A stretch of 64,000 bases of DNA from Polaribacter cellanae (GCF_017569185.1 NZ_CP071869.1:3400001-3464000); one strand, 5' to 3'. Shown: positions 27,783-38,850, numbered from the stretch's first letter. Notes: generated by a model from the letters alone, not told the origin. Program-made: numbers and translations.

Positions 27783-28388
27783 TTACATTTTAAATGAAGT
27801 AATTTTTGGGCCAGCCCTAACTTCTGGTTCTTTGTAAGAAGTATAATCCTTAATATACAGGTTGTTTTTGTTCGCTTTATAAGCAGTTCTAAAAAGCTTA
27901 TTTTCTTTGCTTTCTATTGTTTTAGATAATCCTAAACTATTATTTGTGATAAACCTATCTGAACGATGTTCGATTTCAAATATAATTTTGTTATTTAACT
28001 TAGAGACATCTACCTTGCTTGTTAATTCGTAAACATCAATATTATAAAGAGAAGATTCTTTTTCTTCTTTTTTGTCTTCGGAATTTTTATTTAGAACTAA
28101 TTGGTGCTTTTTTGAAAGGGCTTTTTTAATAGCATCAACATTTACAACACTATAATAAGAAATTTTTAAGATCCCTTTTTTTGTTTTGTGAATAACGATG
28201 TTTGTAACACCAATTTCTACCAATTTTTCTTGAACTTCGTTTATGGTGTTTTCGATACTATTGTTATGTGAAGAAGTGTCTTTGAATTCAAGAACAATTT
28301 CTTGATTAGGTTCGTAAACCTGTTCTTGGAATACTCCAAAACAGATAAACAACAAAAGAAAAGTACCAATGTACCATTTAGAATTCAT
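27783..28388 (-). CDS. hypothetical membrane-anchored or secreted protein
   Basis: A 201-residue protein that I do not recognise. The N-terminus is a hydrophobic signal or anchor (WYIGTFLLLFICFGVF), followed by a mixed alpha/beta region (residues 30-110) with two similar strands (IVLEFKDTSS; ILKISYYSVVNVDAIKKAL). A Lys/Glu-rich spacer EDKKEEKES and a C-terminal region with ALF-type basic residues complete it. The early part recalls a ferredoxin-like or heavy-metal-associated-type fold without a CxxC. It lies between secDF and fhs, divergent from fhs. Confidence 0.55.
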   Translation of the reverse strand: MNSKWYIGTFLLLFICFGVFQEQVYEPNQEIVLEFKDTSSHNNSIENTINEVQEKLVEIGVTNIVIHKTKKGILKISYYSVVNVDAIKKALSKKHQLVLNKNSEDKKEEKESSLYNIDVYELTSKVDVSKLNNKIIFEIEHRSDRFITNNSLGLSKTIESKENKLFRTAYKANKNNLYIKDYTSYKEPEVRAGPKITSFKM

Positions 28389-28534
28389 GCCCCAAATATA
28401 TAAAAAAAGATGGGTTTTAGCCTCTTGAAATTGGAATCTTAATCAACTTAAAAATTCGAATTTTAAATATCTTAAATTAAATAATAGTTGAGTTTTAAAA
28501 TTGACTATATTTATGCCTCTTAATCAAAAAAAAT

Positions 28535-30211
28535 ATGGCGCATTTATCGGATATTGAAATTGCACAAGCGAAAAAACTCCAACATATTAAAGAAATTGCA
28601 AAAAAAATAAATGTTGTTGAAGATGATTTGGAAATGTATGGAAAGTACAAAGCAAAACTCCCTTTGTCTTTAATTGATGATGACAAAATAACTAAAAACA
28701 ATTTAGTTTTAGTAACTGCATTAACGCCAACTCCTGCAGGAGAAGGAAAAACAACAGTTTCCATTGGTTTAACTGAAGGGTTAAATAAAATAGGAAAACA
28801 AGCAACTGTGGTTTTAAGAGAACCTTCTTTAGGGCCTGTTTTTGGAATAAAAGGTGGAGCTGCAGGTGGAGGATATTCGCAAGTTGTGCCAATGGAAGAT
28901 ATTAATTTACATTTTACAGGTGATTTTAACGCAGTTGAAAAAGCAAATAATTTATTATCTGCTTTGATCGACAATAATATTCAGAGCAAATCAAACAATC
29001 TAAATATAGACCCAAGAACCGTGTTTTGGAAACGCGTAATTGATATGAACGATCGTGCGTTGCGTGATATTACAATCGGTTTAGGAGGAACTGCAAATGG
29101 CGTTCCAAGGCAAGATGGTTTTAATATTACTCCAGCTTCCGAAGTAATGGCGATTCTTTGTATGGCATCTGATATCGAGAATTTAAAAAAACGTTTGGGA
29201 GATATTTTTATTGGTTTTACCTATAAAAATGAACCTATTTTTGCACGAGATTTAAAAGCAGAAAACGCAATGGCAATTTTGTTGAAAGATGCAATTAAGC
29301 CAAATTTAGTACAAACTTTGGAAGAAAATCCTGCAATTATTCATGGAGGACCTTTTGCAAATATTGCACAAGGAACCAATACCATTATTGCTACAAAAAT
29401 GGGACTTTCCTTATCTAATTACGTAGTTACAGAAGCAGGTTTTGGAGCAGACTTAGGTGCAGAAAAATTCTTGAATATAAAGTCTCAATTTGCAAAACTA
29501 AATCCTAAATGTGTGGTTTTAGTGGCTACAATTAGAGCTTTACGTCATCATGGAGGAGCAAAAAAAGATGAATATAATACACCAGATTTAGAAAAAGTAA
29601 CAGCAGGTTTTAGCAATCTTGAAAAACATATCGAAAATATTCGAAAATTTAATATTGAGCCAGTTGTGGCAATTAATTCTTTCGTTTCAGATTCTAAAGA
29701 AGAGGTAGATTTTGTGATTGAAAAATGTGCAAGTTTAGGAGTGCAAGCTGTTTTGTCTGAAGGTTGGGCAAATGGAGGTGAAGGAACTAAAAAAATAGCA
29801 GAAGCTGTTGTAGATGTTGTTGAAAATAAAGCCACACAATATAAACCCTTGTACGATTGGAAAAGCCCTGTAAAAGATAAAATTTCAATAATTGCCAAAG
29901 AAATCTATGGAGCTAAAGAAGTAGTGTATGATAAAAAAGCGATTTTAAATTTAAGAAGAATTGATCGACTTGGGTTTAATGATTTTGCAATTTGTATGGC
30001 AAAAACACAAAAATCTTTTTCAGATGACGAGCGTTTAATAGGAAGACCCACTGGTTTTACAGTTACAGTTCGTGAAATTGAAATTGCAGCTGGCGCACAA
30101 TTTTTAATTCCTATTTTGGGAAAAATGATGCGAATGCCAGGTTTACCAGCAATTCCTGCATCAGAAAATATGAGTATTGATAATAATGGAGTTATTTCTG
30201 GATTGTCTTAA
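28535..30211 (+). CDS. fhs: formate--tetrahydrofolate ligase
   Basis: The ATP-dependent ligase producing 10-formyl-THF for purine and fMet synthesis. It has 558 residues, as usual for the family. Motifs are the P-loop TPTPAGEGKTTVSIGL (about 66-81), REPSLGPVFGIKGGAAGGGYSQV (about 96-118) and NIAQGTNTIIATKMGLSLSNYVVTEAGFGADLG. The gene is monocistronic. Its 3' flank carries the palindromic repeat that was split by the IS110 element. The promoter has a weak TATATTTA box near 28505. Confidence 0.97.
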   Translation: MAHLSDIEIAQAKKLQHIKEIAKKINVVEDDLEMYGKYKAKLPLSLIDDDKITKNNLVLVTALTPTPAGEGKTTVSIGLTEGLNKIGKQATVVLREPSLGPVFGIKGGAAGGGYSQVVPMEDINLHFTGDFNAVEKANNLLSALIDNNIQSKSNNLNIDPRTVFWKRVIDMNDRALRDITIGLGGTANGVPRQDGFNITPASEVMAILCMASDIENLKKRLGDIFIGFTYKNEPIFARDLKAENAMAILLKDAIKPNLVQTLEENPAIIHGGPFANIAQGTNTIIATKMGLSLSNYVVTEAGFGADLGAEKFLNIKSQFAKLNPKCVVLVATIRALRHHGGAKKDEYNTPDLEKVTAGFSNLEKHIENIRKFNIEPVVAINSFVSDSKEEVDFVIEKCASLGVQAVLSEGWANGGEGTKKIAEAVVDVVENKATQYKPLYDWKSPVKDKISIIAKEIYGAKEVVYDKKAILNLRRIDRLGFNDFAICMAKTQKSFSDDERLIGRPTGFTVTVREIEIAAGAQFLIPILGKMMRMPGLPAIPASENMSIDNNGVISGLS

Positions 30212-30219
30212 AATTTATC

Positions 30220-30243
30220 AGACCTCACAGGTTTTAAAAACCT
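30220..30243 (+). repeat. left half of a palindromic repeat interrupted by an IS110-family element
   Basis: AGACCTCACAGGTTTTAAAA-ACCT (30220-30243) continues after the element as GTGAGGTCTTC (31640-31650). Joined, they form the same palindrome as the intact copy at 51454-51486. The half ends with the dinucleotide CT. Confidence 0.85.
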
Positions 30244-30342
30244 CGTATGTTTGTGTTTGATTAAATTGAAGAATAAAAATACATAAAGTTCATTGAAAAA
30301 AGGATAAAAATGTTTTGTTTTGATACTTAAACAAACAAAGAA

Positions 30343-30490
30343 CTAGGTAAGTGCAAGAAACAAACCTTGATAATGCATTTGCATATATCGTCTTTCAGAA
30401 TATCCTCTTACCTAGCTTTCTTTCTTTAGAACCTGAACAGTATTTTAGGAATAATTTCAATAATTATATCCAGTATTATTACGAGGTTAG
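30343..30490 (+). ncRNA. candidate bridge RNA of the IS110 element
   Basis: A 9-bp stem CTAGGTAAG (30343-30351) / CTTACCTAG (30407-30415) encloses a 55-base loop containing AAACCT (30362-30367), identical to the target left of the insertion. A second region carries ACAGTAT (30437-30443), identical to the last seven bases of the element before its CT. It also carries TACGAG (30480-30485), the reverse complement of CT plus the first four bases of the element (CTCGTA). These are the positions expected for target and donor guide segments. The right target guide is not clear. Confidence 0.6.
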
Positions 30491-30523
30491 GCTGTGGGAA
30501 GAATTCTTTGTAAATCTAACAAA

Positions 30524-31531
30524 ATGGACAAAGTAATTAAACAAGTAGTAGGCATTGATGTTTCTTGTAAGAAATTTGATGTATGTTTTCAAGAGCAAAC
30601 ACAAACAGGAAGTTTAAGTATTAAAGGCACACGTAGTTTTAGTAATGATCTAAAAGGCTTTAAAGACTATTTAATATGGTTTTCTAAACGTAAAAAGGAA
30701 GTTTATTTAGTTCATATTATGGAGGCTACAGGTGTTTATCATGAGAATTTATGTTATTTCTTATTTGAACAGCAAGAAAAAGTAAGTGTACAATTAGCAC
30801 AAAAGATAAAATATTTTGGAAAAAGTTTACATCAAAAAACAAAAACAGATAAAGCTGATGCTAAATTAATCGCTCTTTTTGGGTTTTCATTTTCAGTAGC
30901 ATTATGGGAACCAATTAGTGAACATTTTCAAGCCATAAAAGACTTGTGTAGAATGTTATCACAATTAAAAAAATCTAAATCTGCAACACAATCTCAATTG
31001 CATGCGTTTGAGAGTAAACACGGTGTTTTGGAAGAAGTGCTTACAATTATGAATAAGCTATTGGTTCAGCAAGAAGATAGTATAAATGAGTGTGAAAAAG
31101 AAATAAAATTATGGGTCTCAAAAGACAAAGATTTAGAAGAAAAAATTAATAGAATAACAGCAATTAAAGGCATTCAAATGCTTACTGTTGTTAAATTATT
31201 AGCAGAAACAGATGGTTTTAGAAAATGTAGTAGTATTCGTAAATTAGTCAGTTATGCTGGTTTAGATGTTGTAGAAAATCAATCTGGAACTAAATCAGGG
31301 CGAACTAGAATTTCAAAAAAAGGGAACTCGCATATAAGAGAAGCGTTGTATATGCCAGCACTTTGTGCTTGTAGATTTGATCAGAGAATGAAAACTTTCT
31401 ATAAAAGATTAAATGAAAAACAAAATACTAAAAAACAAGGAGTTATTGCTGTGATGAGAAAACTATTAATTGTAATTTATACCTTATGGAAAAATGAGCA
31501 ACAGTATAATCCAGAATATCAATGGAAATAA
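30524..31531 (+). CDS. IS110-family transposase (DEDD plus serine recombinase)
   Basis: 335 residues. The N-terminal RuvC-like DEDD domain has VVGIDVSCKKFDVCF (Asp), MEATGVYHENL (Glu) and KTKTDKADAKLIALFGF (two Asp). A coiled-coil middle (about 145-200) leads to the C-terminal Transposase_20 domain, with ITAIKGIQMLTVVKLLAE, SSIRKLVSYAGLDVVENQSGTKSG (candidate catalytic Ser) and RISKKGNSHIREALYM. The enzyme recombines DNA under guide-RNA direction. An upstream GTG at 30494 is in frame, but its extra residues overlap the guide-RNA region, so the ATG is used. The gene looks intact. Confidence 0.93.
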   Translation: MDKVIKQVVGIDVSCKKFDVCFQEQTQTGSLSIKGTRSFSNDLKGFKDYLIWFSKRKKEVYLVHIMEATGVYHENLCYFLFEQQEKVSVQLAQKIKYFGKSLHQKTKTDKADAKLIALFGFSFSVALWEPISEHFQAIKDLCRMLSQLKKSKSATQSQLHAFESKHGVLEEVLTIMNKLLVQQEDSINECEKEIKLWVSKDKDLEEKINRITAIKGIQMLTVVKLLAETDGFRKCSSIRKLVSYAGLDVVENQSGTKSGRTRISKKGNSHIREALYMPALCACRFDQRMKTFYKRLNEKQNTKKQGVIAVMRKLLIVIYTLWKNEQQYNPEYQWK

Positions 31532-31535
31532 AAAA

Positions 31536-31553
31536 GGGCGAAATGAATCGCCC
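31536..31553 (+). terminator. hairpin after the IS110 transposase
   Basis: GGGCGA / TCGCCC stem directly after the transposase stop. There is no strong T-run, so it may stabilise the 3' end rather than terminate. Confidence 0.45.
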
Positions 31554-31636
31554 ACAGGATAATCATAAAATTGATTTCCTAAATGAAATATAAAAATAGA
31601 AAATTAATATAAATAAATTAGGATTTTAACACAGTA

Positions 31637-31743
31637 TCTGTGAGGTCTTCATACATTACTCATTTTTTAAAATAAGCGTAATACTTATTCTGTGAGGTCT
31701 TCATACATTACTCATTTTTTAAAATAAGCGTAATACTTATTCT
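31637..31743. repeat. 52-bp tandem duplication at the right edge of the IS
   Basis: TCTGTGAGGTCTTCATAC... (31637-31688) is repeated exactly at 31689-31740, with 3 further matching bases. The unit starts at the right IS boundary and covers the right half of the palindrome plus the last 11 codons and stop of recQ. RecQ uses the second copy; the first is a non-coding remnant. Confidence 0.9.
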
Positions 31744-33819
31744 TATTTCGGAATAAGAAACTTCTTCATTTAGTTTTTCGTAAATCGGTTTTAATTCTAT
31801 TTTTCGACCGAATTCATTAAAAGCAATACGTACTTTGTCTATGGTTTCTTTACTAATAAATTGTTCTAAATCAACTTTTTTTCCTTCGGAATATAATTGA
31901 GATAAATGCGAGAAAATAGTAGTAATCGATACATCTCTTTCTTCTGCAATTTCTTTGGGAGTTAATCCTTCTTTATATAAATTGAATGTTTTTAATGTGG
32001 TAGGTGTTTTTCTAGGTTTTGCAACATTTTTAAATTTTCGAATAACGCTCATAAACTCATCTCCATACTTTTCCATTTTGTTCGTTCCTACTCCAGAAAT
32101 GGCTAAAAATTCGTTTTCGGTTGTTGGAAGTTCGCTTGCCATTAATTTTAAGGTTTTATCACTAAAAACAATGTAGGCAGGCATTTTTTCTTCTTTAGAA
32201 ATAGTATATCTTAATTTTTTGAGTTCCGTAAATAAGTCTTTATTTGTTTCGCCTTCAATTACAGTTTTTGCTGTTTTTTTAATTTTCTTTTTATCATCTA
32301 TACTTATTGGTGTTGTTAATCGGACTGTTTTCTCTCCTTTTAAAACTTTCCAACCAATAGGTGTTATTTTTAAGGCGGAACTTTCTGCATACATGATTTC
32401 TATGAAACCTTGGTTTGCCATTTGAATGATGTAATCTCGCCAATTAAAAAAAGAAATATCTTTTCCTACTCCGTATGTTTTTAGGTTGAAATATTGTTTC
32501 TCATGAACGTCTGCATTGTTACTTCCTCTTAAGACGTTAATTAACATTGTAATTCCGTCTTTTTCTCCCATTCTTGCAATTCCAGAAAGTGCTTTTTGAG
32601 TGATAATAGTGCCATCAAAATCTTTGGGTGGATTTGCACAAACATCGCAATTACCACAATTTTCTGTAAGATGTTCTCCAAAATAAGACAATAATATTTT
32701 TCTTCTACACGATTTTGCTTCTGCAAATTGTAACATTCTATTCAGCTTTTCTTTCTGCATTGCTGAATTTGCACCATCTTCTGCAAACTGACTATACAAA
32801 ACAAAATCTCTCATATTATAATACAAAAGAGTTTCTGATGGCAAACCATCTCTTCCAGCTCTTCCTATTTCTTGATAATAACCTTCGAGGTTTTTTGGTA
32901 AATTATAATGAATTACAAAACGAACATTCGATTTGTCGATTCCCATTCCAAAAGCAATTGTGGCAACAATTATTTTGGTGTCATCATTTATAAAATCGGT
33001 TTGTGTTTTTTCTCTTTCTTCATTACTCATTCCTGCGTGATAAAAAGCAACAGAATGGCCAATTTCTTTTAAATGATTAGCAACTTCTTCAGTATTTTTT
33101 CGACTTAAACAATAAATAATTCCACTTTCGTTTTTTCTTCGATTTATAAAGCTTACAATTTCTTGTAATTTTTTTCTTTTTTGAACTTGCCCACGAACTT
33201 CGATACTTAGGTTCTTTCTATCAAAGGAAGAAATAAATAATTTGGAATTTTGCAAACCTAATTGTTCTTCGATATCTTTTCTGGCAGATTTATCGGCAGT
33301 GGCAGTTAATGCCATAAAAGGCACATTTGGAAGTGAATTTCTAAATACTTTTAATTGTGTATATTCTGGTCTAAAATCATGACCCCACATACTTACACAA
33401 TGCGCTTCATCAATAGCAACCAATTTTATATTTAGTTGTTTTAGCCAAGTATTACTCACAGATATTAATTTTTCGGGCGATAAATACAAGAGTTGCAAGT
33501 CGCCATTTATGGCTTTTGTAATAACTTCGTTTTCTTCTTGTACAGAAATGGAGCTGTTGAAAAAATCGGCTTTTATTCCGTTTGCTTTTAATGCTTGTAC
33601 TTGGTCTTTCATTAAAGAAATCAAAGGGGAAACCACCACTGTAATTCCATCGAAAAGTAATGCAGGAATCTGAAAACACATCGATTTTCCACCCCCAGTA
33701 GGCATTAGAATGAAACTGTCTTTTCCTTCTATAGTTCTGTTGATAATTTCTTCCTGCAAAGGACGAAAGTTATCGTAACCGAAAATATTTTTTAAAAGAG
33801 TATGAGTTTGATTTTTCAA
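31708..33819 (-). CDS. recQ: ATP-dependent DNA helicase RecQ
   Basis: A 3'-5' helicase of the RecFOR pathway. 703 residues with motif 0/I (YDNFRPLQEEII; LMPTGGGKSMCFQIPALL), the DEAH box (AIDEAHCVSMWGHDFRPEY), motif VI (QEIGRAGRDG), the RQC zinc site (CRRKILLSYFGEHLTENCGNCDVC) and an HRDC domain (about 525-600). A longer C-terminus (about 610-703) adds a helix-turn-helix-like segment (LYKEGLTPKEIAEERDVSITTIFSHL), as in the longer bacterial RecQ form. Its last codons are duplicated downstream beside the IS element, but the gene itself is complete. Confidence 0.96.
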   Translation of the reverse strand: MKNQTHTLLKNIFGYDNFRPLQEEIINRTIEGKDSFILMPTGGGKSMCFQIPALLFDGITVVVSPLISLMKDQVQALKANGIKADFFNSSISVQEENEVITKAINGDLQLLYLSPEKLISVSNTWLKQLNIKLVAIDEAHCVSMWGHDFRPEYTQLKVFRNSLPNVPFMALTATADKSARKDIEEQLGLQNSKLFISSFDRKNLSIEVRGQVQKRKKLQEIVSFINRRKNESGIIYCLSRKNTEEVANHLKEIGHSVAFYHAGMSNEEREKTQTDFINDDTKIIVATIAFGMGIDKSNVRFVIHYNLPKNLEGYYQEIGRAGRDGLPSETLLYYNMRDFVLYSQFAEDGANSAMQKEKLNRMLQFAEAKSCRRKILLSYFGEHLTENCGNCDVCANPPKDFDGTIITQKALSGIARMGEKDGITMLINVLRGSNNADVHEKQYFNLKTYGVGKDISFFNWRDYIIQMANQGFIEIMYAESSALKITPIGWKVLKGEKTVRLTTPISIDDKKKIKKTAKTVIEGETNKDLFTELKKLRYTISKEEKMPAYIVFSDKTLKLMASELPTTENEFLAISGVGTNKMEKYGDEFMSVIRKFKNVAKPRKTPTTLKTFNLYKEGLTPKEIAEERDVSITTIFSHLSQLYSEGKKVDLEQFISKETIDKVRIAFNEFGRKIELKPIYEKLNEEVSYSEIRISITLILKNE

Positions 33820-33894
33820 TTTATGGACAATTTAACTACAAACATAAAGATTGAATCTTAAAATTACTCAAATATTTATAAAAACACGAACAAA

Positions 33895-33934
33895 AAAAAT
33901 CCAACTCCTTCAAAATTTTGAAAGCGTTGGATTT
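33895..33934 (-). terminator. terminator of mdh
   Basis: AAATCCAAC / GTTGGATTT with an inner CAAAATTTTG palindrome. On the minus strand it is followed by a run of T, 42 bases after the mdh stop. Confidence 0.8.
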
Positions 33935-33975
33935 ATGCTGTTTACTAATATCTAAAAACTAAATATTAGTTATTA

Positions 33976-34902
33976 TTATAACTCTAACAATCCATTTGTT
34001 TTAGAAACACCTGCTGCAGATTCTTGTAAATGTGCTTTTTCTGCATCAGATAAATTAATTTCTACAATGCTTTCAATACCGTCTTTTCCTAAAACAACAG
34101 GAACTCCAATACATAAATCATTCAAACCAAATTCACCACTTAATAAAGTAGAACAAGGAAATATTTTTTTAGTATCGCAAGCAATTGCTTGTACCATTCC
34201 AGATACTGCTGCACCAGGAGCATACCAAGCAGAAGTTCCTAACAAACCAGTTAATGTAGCTCCACCAACTTTAGTGTCAGCAGCTACTTTTTCTAATCTT
34301 TCTTTGGAAATAAATTCTGAAACTGGTACAGAATTACGTGTTGCCAATCTTGTTAAAGGAACCATTCCTTTATCTGAATGACCACCAATTACCATTCCAT
34401 CAACATCCGAAATAGGTGCACCTAAAGCTTCTGCCAATCTATATTTAAAACGAGCAGAATCCAATGCTCCACCCATTCCAATAATTCTACTTTTTGGTAA
34501 ACCTGTAGTTTTATGAACTAAATATGTCATAGTATCCATAGGATTAGAAACTACGATTATAATTGTATTTGGAGAATGTTCTATTAAGTTAGAAGAAACT
34601 GTTTTTACAATACCTGCGTTAATTCCAATTAACTCTTCACGAGTCATACCTGGCTTTCTTGGAATCCCAGAAGTAATTACACAAATGTTAGAATCTGCAG
34701 TTTTAGAATAATCGTTTGTACTTCCGGTAATCTTCGTATCAAAACCGTTTAAAGAAGCAGTTTGCATTAAGTCCATCGCTTTTCCTTCAGCATAGCCTTC
34801 TTTAATATCTAATAAAACAACTTCTGCAGCAAAATCTTTAATAGCAATATACTCTGCACAACTTGCACCTACTGCACCTGCACCAACAACTGTAACTTTC
34901 AT
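33976..34902 (-). CDS. mdh: malate dehydrogenase
   Basis: NAD-dependent malate/oxaloacetate interconversion in the TCA cycle. 308 residues of the LDH-like malate dehydrogenase type. Motifs are the N-terminal dinucleotide loop MKVTVVGAGAVGASCA, ITSGIPRKPGMTREEL (mobile loop with the substrate Arg residues), VVSNPMDTMTYL, the catalytic GMVIGGHSDKGMVPLTR (proton-relay His) and GLLGTSAWYAPGAAV. The gene stands alone with its own terminator. The 216 bases upstream (34903-35118) hold no supported feature. Confidence 0.96.
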   Translation of the reverse strand: MKVTVVGAGAVGASCAEYIAIKDFAAEVVLLDIKEGYAEGKAMDLMQTASLNGFDTKITGSTNDYSKTADSNICVITSGIPRKPGMTREELIGINAGIVKTVSSNLIEHSPNTIIIVVSNPMDTMTYLVHKTTGLPKSRIIGMGGALDSARFKYRLAEALGAPISDVDGMVIGGHSDKGMVPLTRLATRNSVPVSEFISKERLEKVAADTKVGGATLTGLLGTSAWYAPGAAVSGMVQAIACDTKKIFPCSTLLSGEFGLNDLCIGVPVVLGKDGIESIVEINLSDAEKAHLQESAAGVSKTNGLLEL

Positions 34903-35118
34903 ATTTTTTAATTTTAATTTATGTTGAATAATCGACTGCTAAAATACGATTTTTAAGGAATGTTTTAGTTAATTTAAAGCAAAAAAAAGGTTGCCTAAAT
35001 AGTTAGTTTAAATGTTATTTTCGACTGTAATGGAGCAATCGTAATTTACAAACTGTTAATTGTATATATTTTTCGACTCCGCTTTTAAAAAAACAGGTAA
35101 CTTAATTTTTTATGCTTT

Positions 35119-36174
35119 TTATCTGAAGCTAAATGCAATACCTAAATTTGCTGTGTTGTATTTTTGTAAAGTATAAGAGCCATAAATTTTAAAAAACCCC
35201 AAACTTAGTCTAGCTCCAAGTGTAGTTGTAAAACCGCTAGTGTCATAGTCTAAATTTAATGGGTCGTTTAAAGTTCTCGTAAAATTATTAATACCATCAC
35301 TATATTGTAGTTTATACTCTCCTCCTAAACGTAATGTGGAAGAACCTGAAATATACCCAACACCACCATATAAATTAATAATTGGAAAATTTAAAGATGC
35401 TAAAGCTTGAAAAGTATAAGAATTTAATTTTAATTCAGCTAAACCATTTGAAATATTAATATCATTTCCATTAGGGTCTTTAATGTTGTGGGCAACAGTC
35501 ATATTGGTAAAAGCTCCCAACAAAGAAATATGAAGAGGGGTTTTATCCATTGGGCCAAACCAATCTGTAATTTCTTTTTTTAGCCCTAAACCAAATAAAT
35601 TAGCTTTAGTTTCGCTACCACCAACCTTAGGAACAAATCTAAGTGTTGCTTCGAATTTAGCTGGAAGCCCAAGGCTTAGTTGAACTGCAGGTGTAGGAAT
35701 ACTATTAAAAGGTAGCTCATCTCCAAAACCGTCAGGCATTGTAAAATTTCTTCTTAATTCAGGATGAACACCTCCATTAATATTGGGGTCTGAATTAGCT
35801 GGTATAGTTACCTCAAACGCATTAACTTCAGCTAAACCTTTGCTAAGGATAGTTGGAGAGGTAGAAGGATTTTTAGTTATTTTATTAGAAAGTTTTAAAG
35901 AATTGATGTCAAAATTATTTTGATTATCACCTGCGAAAGAAAAATTACCTCCAATTGAAATATCGAAACCAAAAGGCTTGTGAACCTTAGCAGTATGATA
36001 CCAGCTATTACTCATTCCAAATATTAATCCTTCTGCAACAGGTGTTAAGTATCCTTTTGTAAGTTTGTTAGCGTCAGAGAGATCAGCAAATAAGATGTTT
36101 TCTAAACCTTCTTGTGCATTTGAATTAAAGACTAAGGTAAATACACCTATAAAAATTAAAATAGATTTTTTCAT
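35119..36174 (-). CDS. DUF6588-like secreted outer-membrane-type protein
   Basis: 351 residues with a clear signal peptide (MKKSILIFIGVFTLVFNSNAQ). The mature part is rich in alternating aromatic/Gly strands (for example FGFDISIGGNFSF, AQLSLGLPAKFEATLRFVP, TTTLGARLSLGFFKIYGSYTLQ) and ends in an aromatic residue plus Arg (GIAFSFR), typical of outer-membrane beta barrels. The N-terminal DLSDANKLTKGYLTPVAEGLIFGMSNSWYHTAKVHKPFGFDI is characteristic of DUF6588 proteins. Function unknown. It follows gyrB on the same strand, but the gyrB terminator separates them. Confidence 0.65.
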   Translation of the reverse strand: MKKSILIFIGVFTLVFNSNAQEGLENILFADLSDANKLTKGYLTPVAEGLIFGMSNSWYHTAKVHKPFGFDISIGGNFSFAGDNQNNFDINSLKLSNKITKNPSTSPTILSKGLAEVNAFEVTIPANSDPNINGGVHPELRRNFTMPDGFGDELPFNSIPTPAVQLSLGLPAKFEATLRFVPKVGGSETKANLFGLGLKKEITDWFGPMDKTPLHISLLGAFTNMTVAHNIKDPNGNDINISNGLAELKLNSYTFQALASLNFPIINLYGGVGYISGSSTLRLGGEYKLQYSDGINNFTRTLNDPLNLDYDTSGFTTTLGARLSLGFFKIYGSYTLQKYNTANLGIAFSFR

Positions 36175-36310
36175 TTGTAAGTAAGTTTGGTTAATATTTT
36201 TTAATTGACTAGAGGTATTTATAGCGAATATATAAAATTATACTAATAAATATAAGGTTTGCTGCTTCTTAAACTTAAAAATAAGGAAAAATACCTAATT
36301 GTAGGTAGAA

Positions 36311-36341
36311 AAAAACCTTCAATAATATATTGAAGGTTTTT
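36311..36341 (-). terminator. terminator of gyrB
   Basis: AAAAACCTTCAATA / TATTGAAGGTTTTT with a 3-base loop, ending in T residues on the minus strand, 28 bases after the gyrB stop. Confidence 0.85.
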
Positions 36342-36369
36342 AGTGTTTTAGATATTTGTAAAAGATGAA

Positions 36370-38328
<1,959 letters not shown>

Positions 38329-38372
38329 TTAAGGTTGATAAAACTCGTCTTGAAAAACGAATTTTGTATACT

Positions 38373-38402
38373 CAAATTTACGATTTTCAAGCTATTTTTC
38401 AA
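38373..38402 (-). promoter_or_regulatory. promoter of gyrB
   Basis: On the minus strand TTG (38400-38402), 19 bases, then TAAATTTG (38373-38380): a consensus match about 66 bases before the gyrB ATG. Confidence 0.8.
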
Positions 38403-38664
38403 ATGTTTTAAGCGTTTTAGTTCTAAAATTATCAACATTTGTTAAAAACGAAAAAGTGTCTTAAATCGCTTAAAAATGATTTTATTTTTGATTTTTGAAT
38501 TTTTTTATTGATCTTTTAAATTGTAAAAATATAAAATGGCTTAAATCTTTAATTTTTGGGATTGTGAATTTTGAAAATGTAGCATTTTTGGAATGACAAT
38601 AATACTTCTTTGAAATTTCTGTAAAACGAAATGAAGATTTTTTTAGTATTTTTTTTGCTTTTAA

Positions 38665-38850
38665 ATTCAATAGCAATGGTTTTTTACCCATTGTAAATAT
38701 GTTTTCAATAATGTTAGTTTTAGCCGAACTGTTTTCAAGGGTGCTTTTTTTTTGGCTAAAGCCATCTATGCAATGCATTAATAACATCCAGCTAAAGCTG
38801 GATGCAATTGATAGGGTTTCCTTGAAAAGAATATTTTATTCTTGTTGTTT
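38665..38850 (+). repeat. direct repeat flanking the toxin-antitoxin pair, left copy
   Basis: Begins ATTCAATAGCAATGG, followed by ACCCATTGTAAATATG, then TTAGTTTTAGCCGAAC, TTTTTTTTGGCTAAAGCC, CAGCTAAAGCTGGATGC and CTTGTTGTTT. Most of it matches the copy at 39461-39634 in the same orientation. It contains several palindromes and no gene; a minus-strand frame over it reads repeat sequence. The remainder of 38403-38664 is AT-rich with nothing recognised. Confidence 0.8.

Larger units (their letters stand above)
30244..31639 (+). mobile_element. IS110-family insertion sequence, about 1396 bp
   Basis: The left junction is ACCT then CGTATGTTTG. The right junction is TTTTAACACAGTAT, then CT and GTGAGG. 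Removing 30244-31639 restores an uninterrupted palindromic repeat with one CT, so the insertion used a CT core and made no longer target duplication, as described for the IS110 group. There are no terminal inverted repeats. The 280 bases before the transposase are non-coding and structured, against about 105 after it, which fits the IS110 (not IS1111) arrangement with the guide RNA at the left end. Confidence 0.88.

Noticed and set aside
28495-28974. 159-residue minus-strand frame opposite fhs
   Set aside because: It is the complement of the conserved formate-THF ligase P-loop region; the plus-strand protein is unmistakable.
38482-38787. 101-residue minus-strand frame
   Set aside because: It reads straight through the palindromic repeat at 38665-38850, has no family features and sits in the gyrB upstream region.
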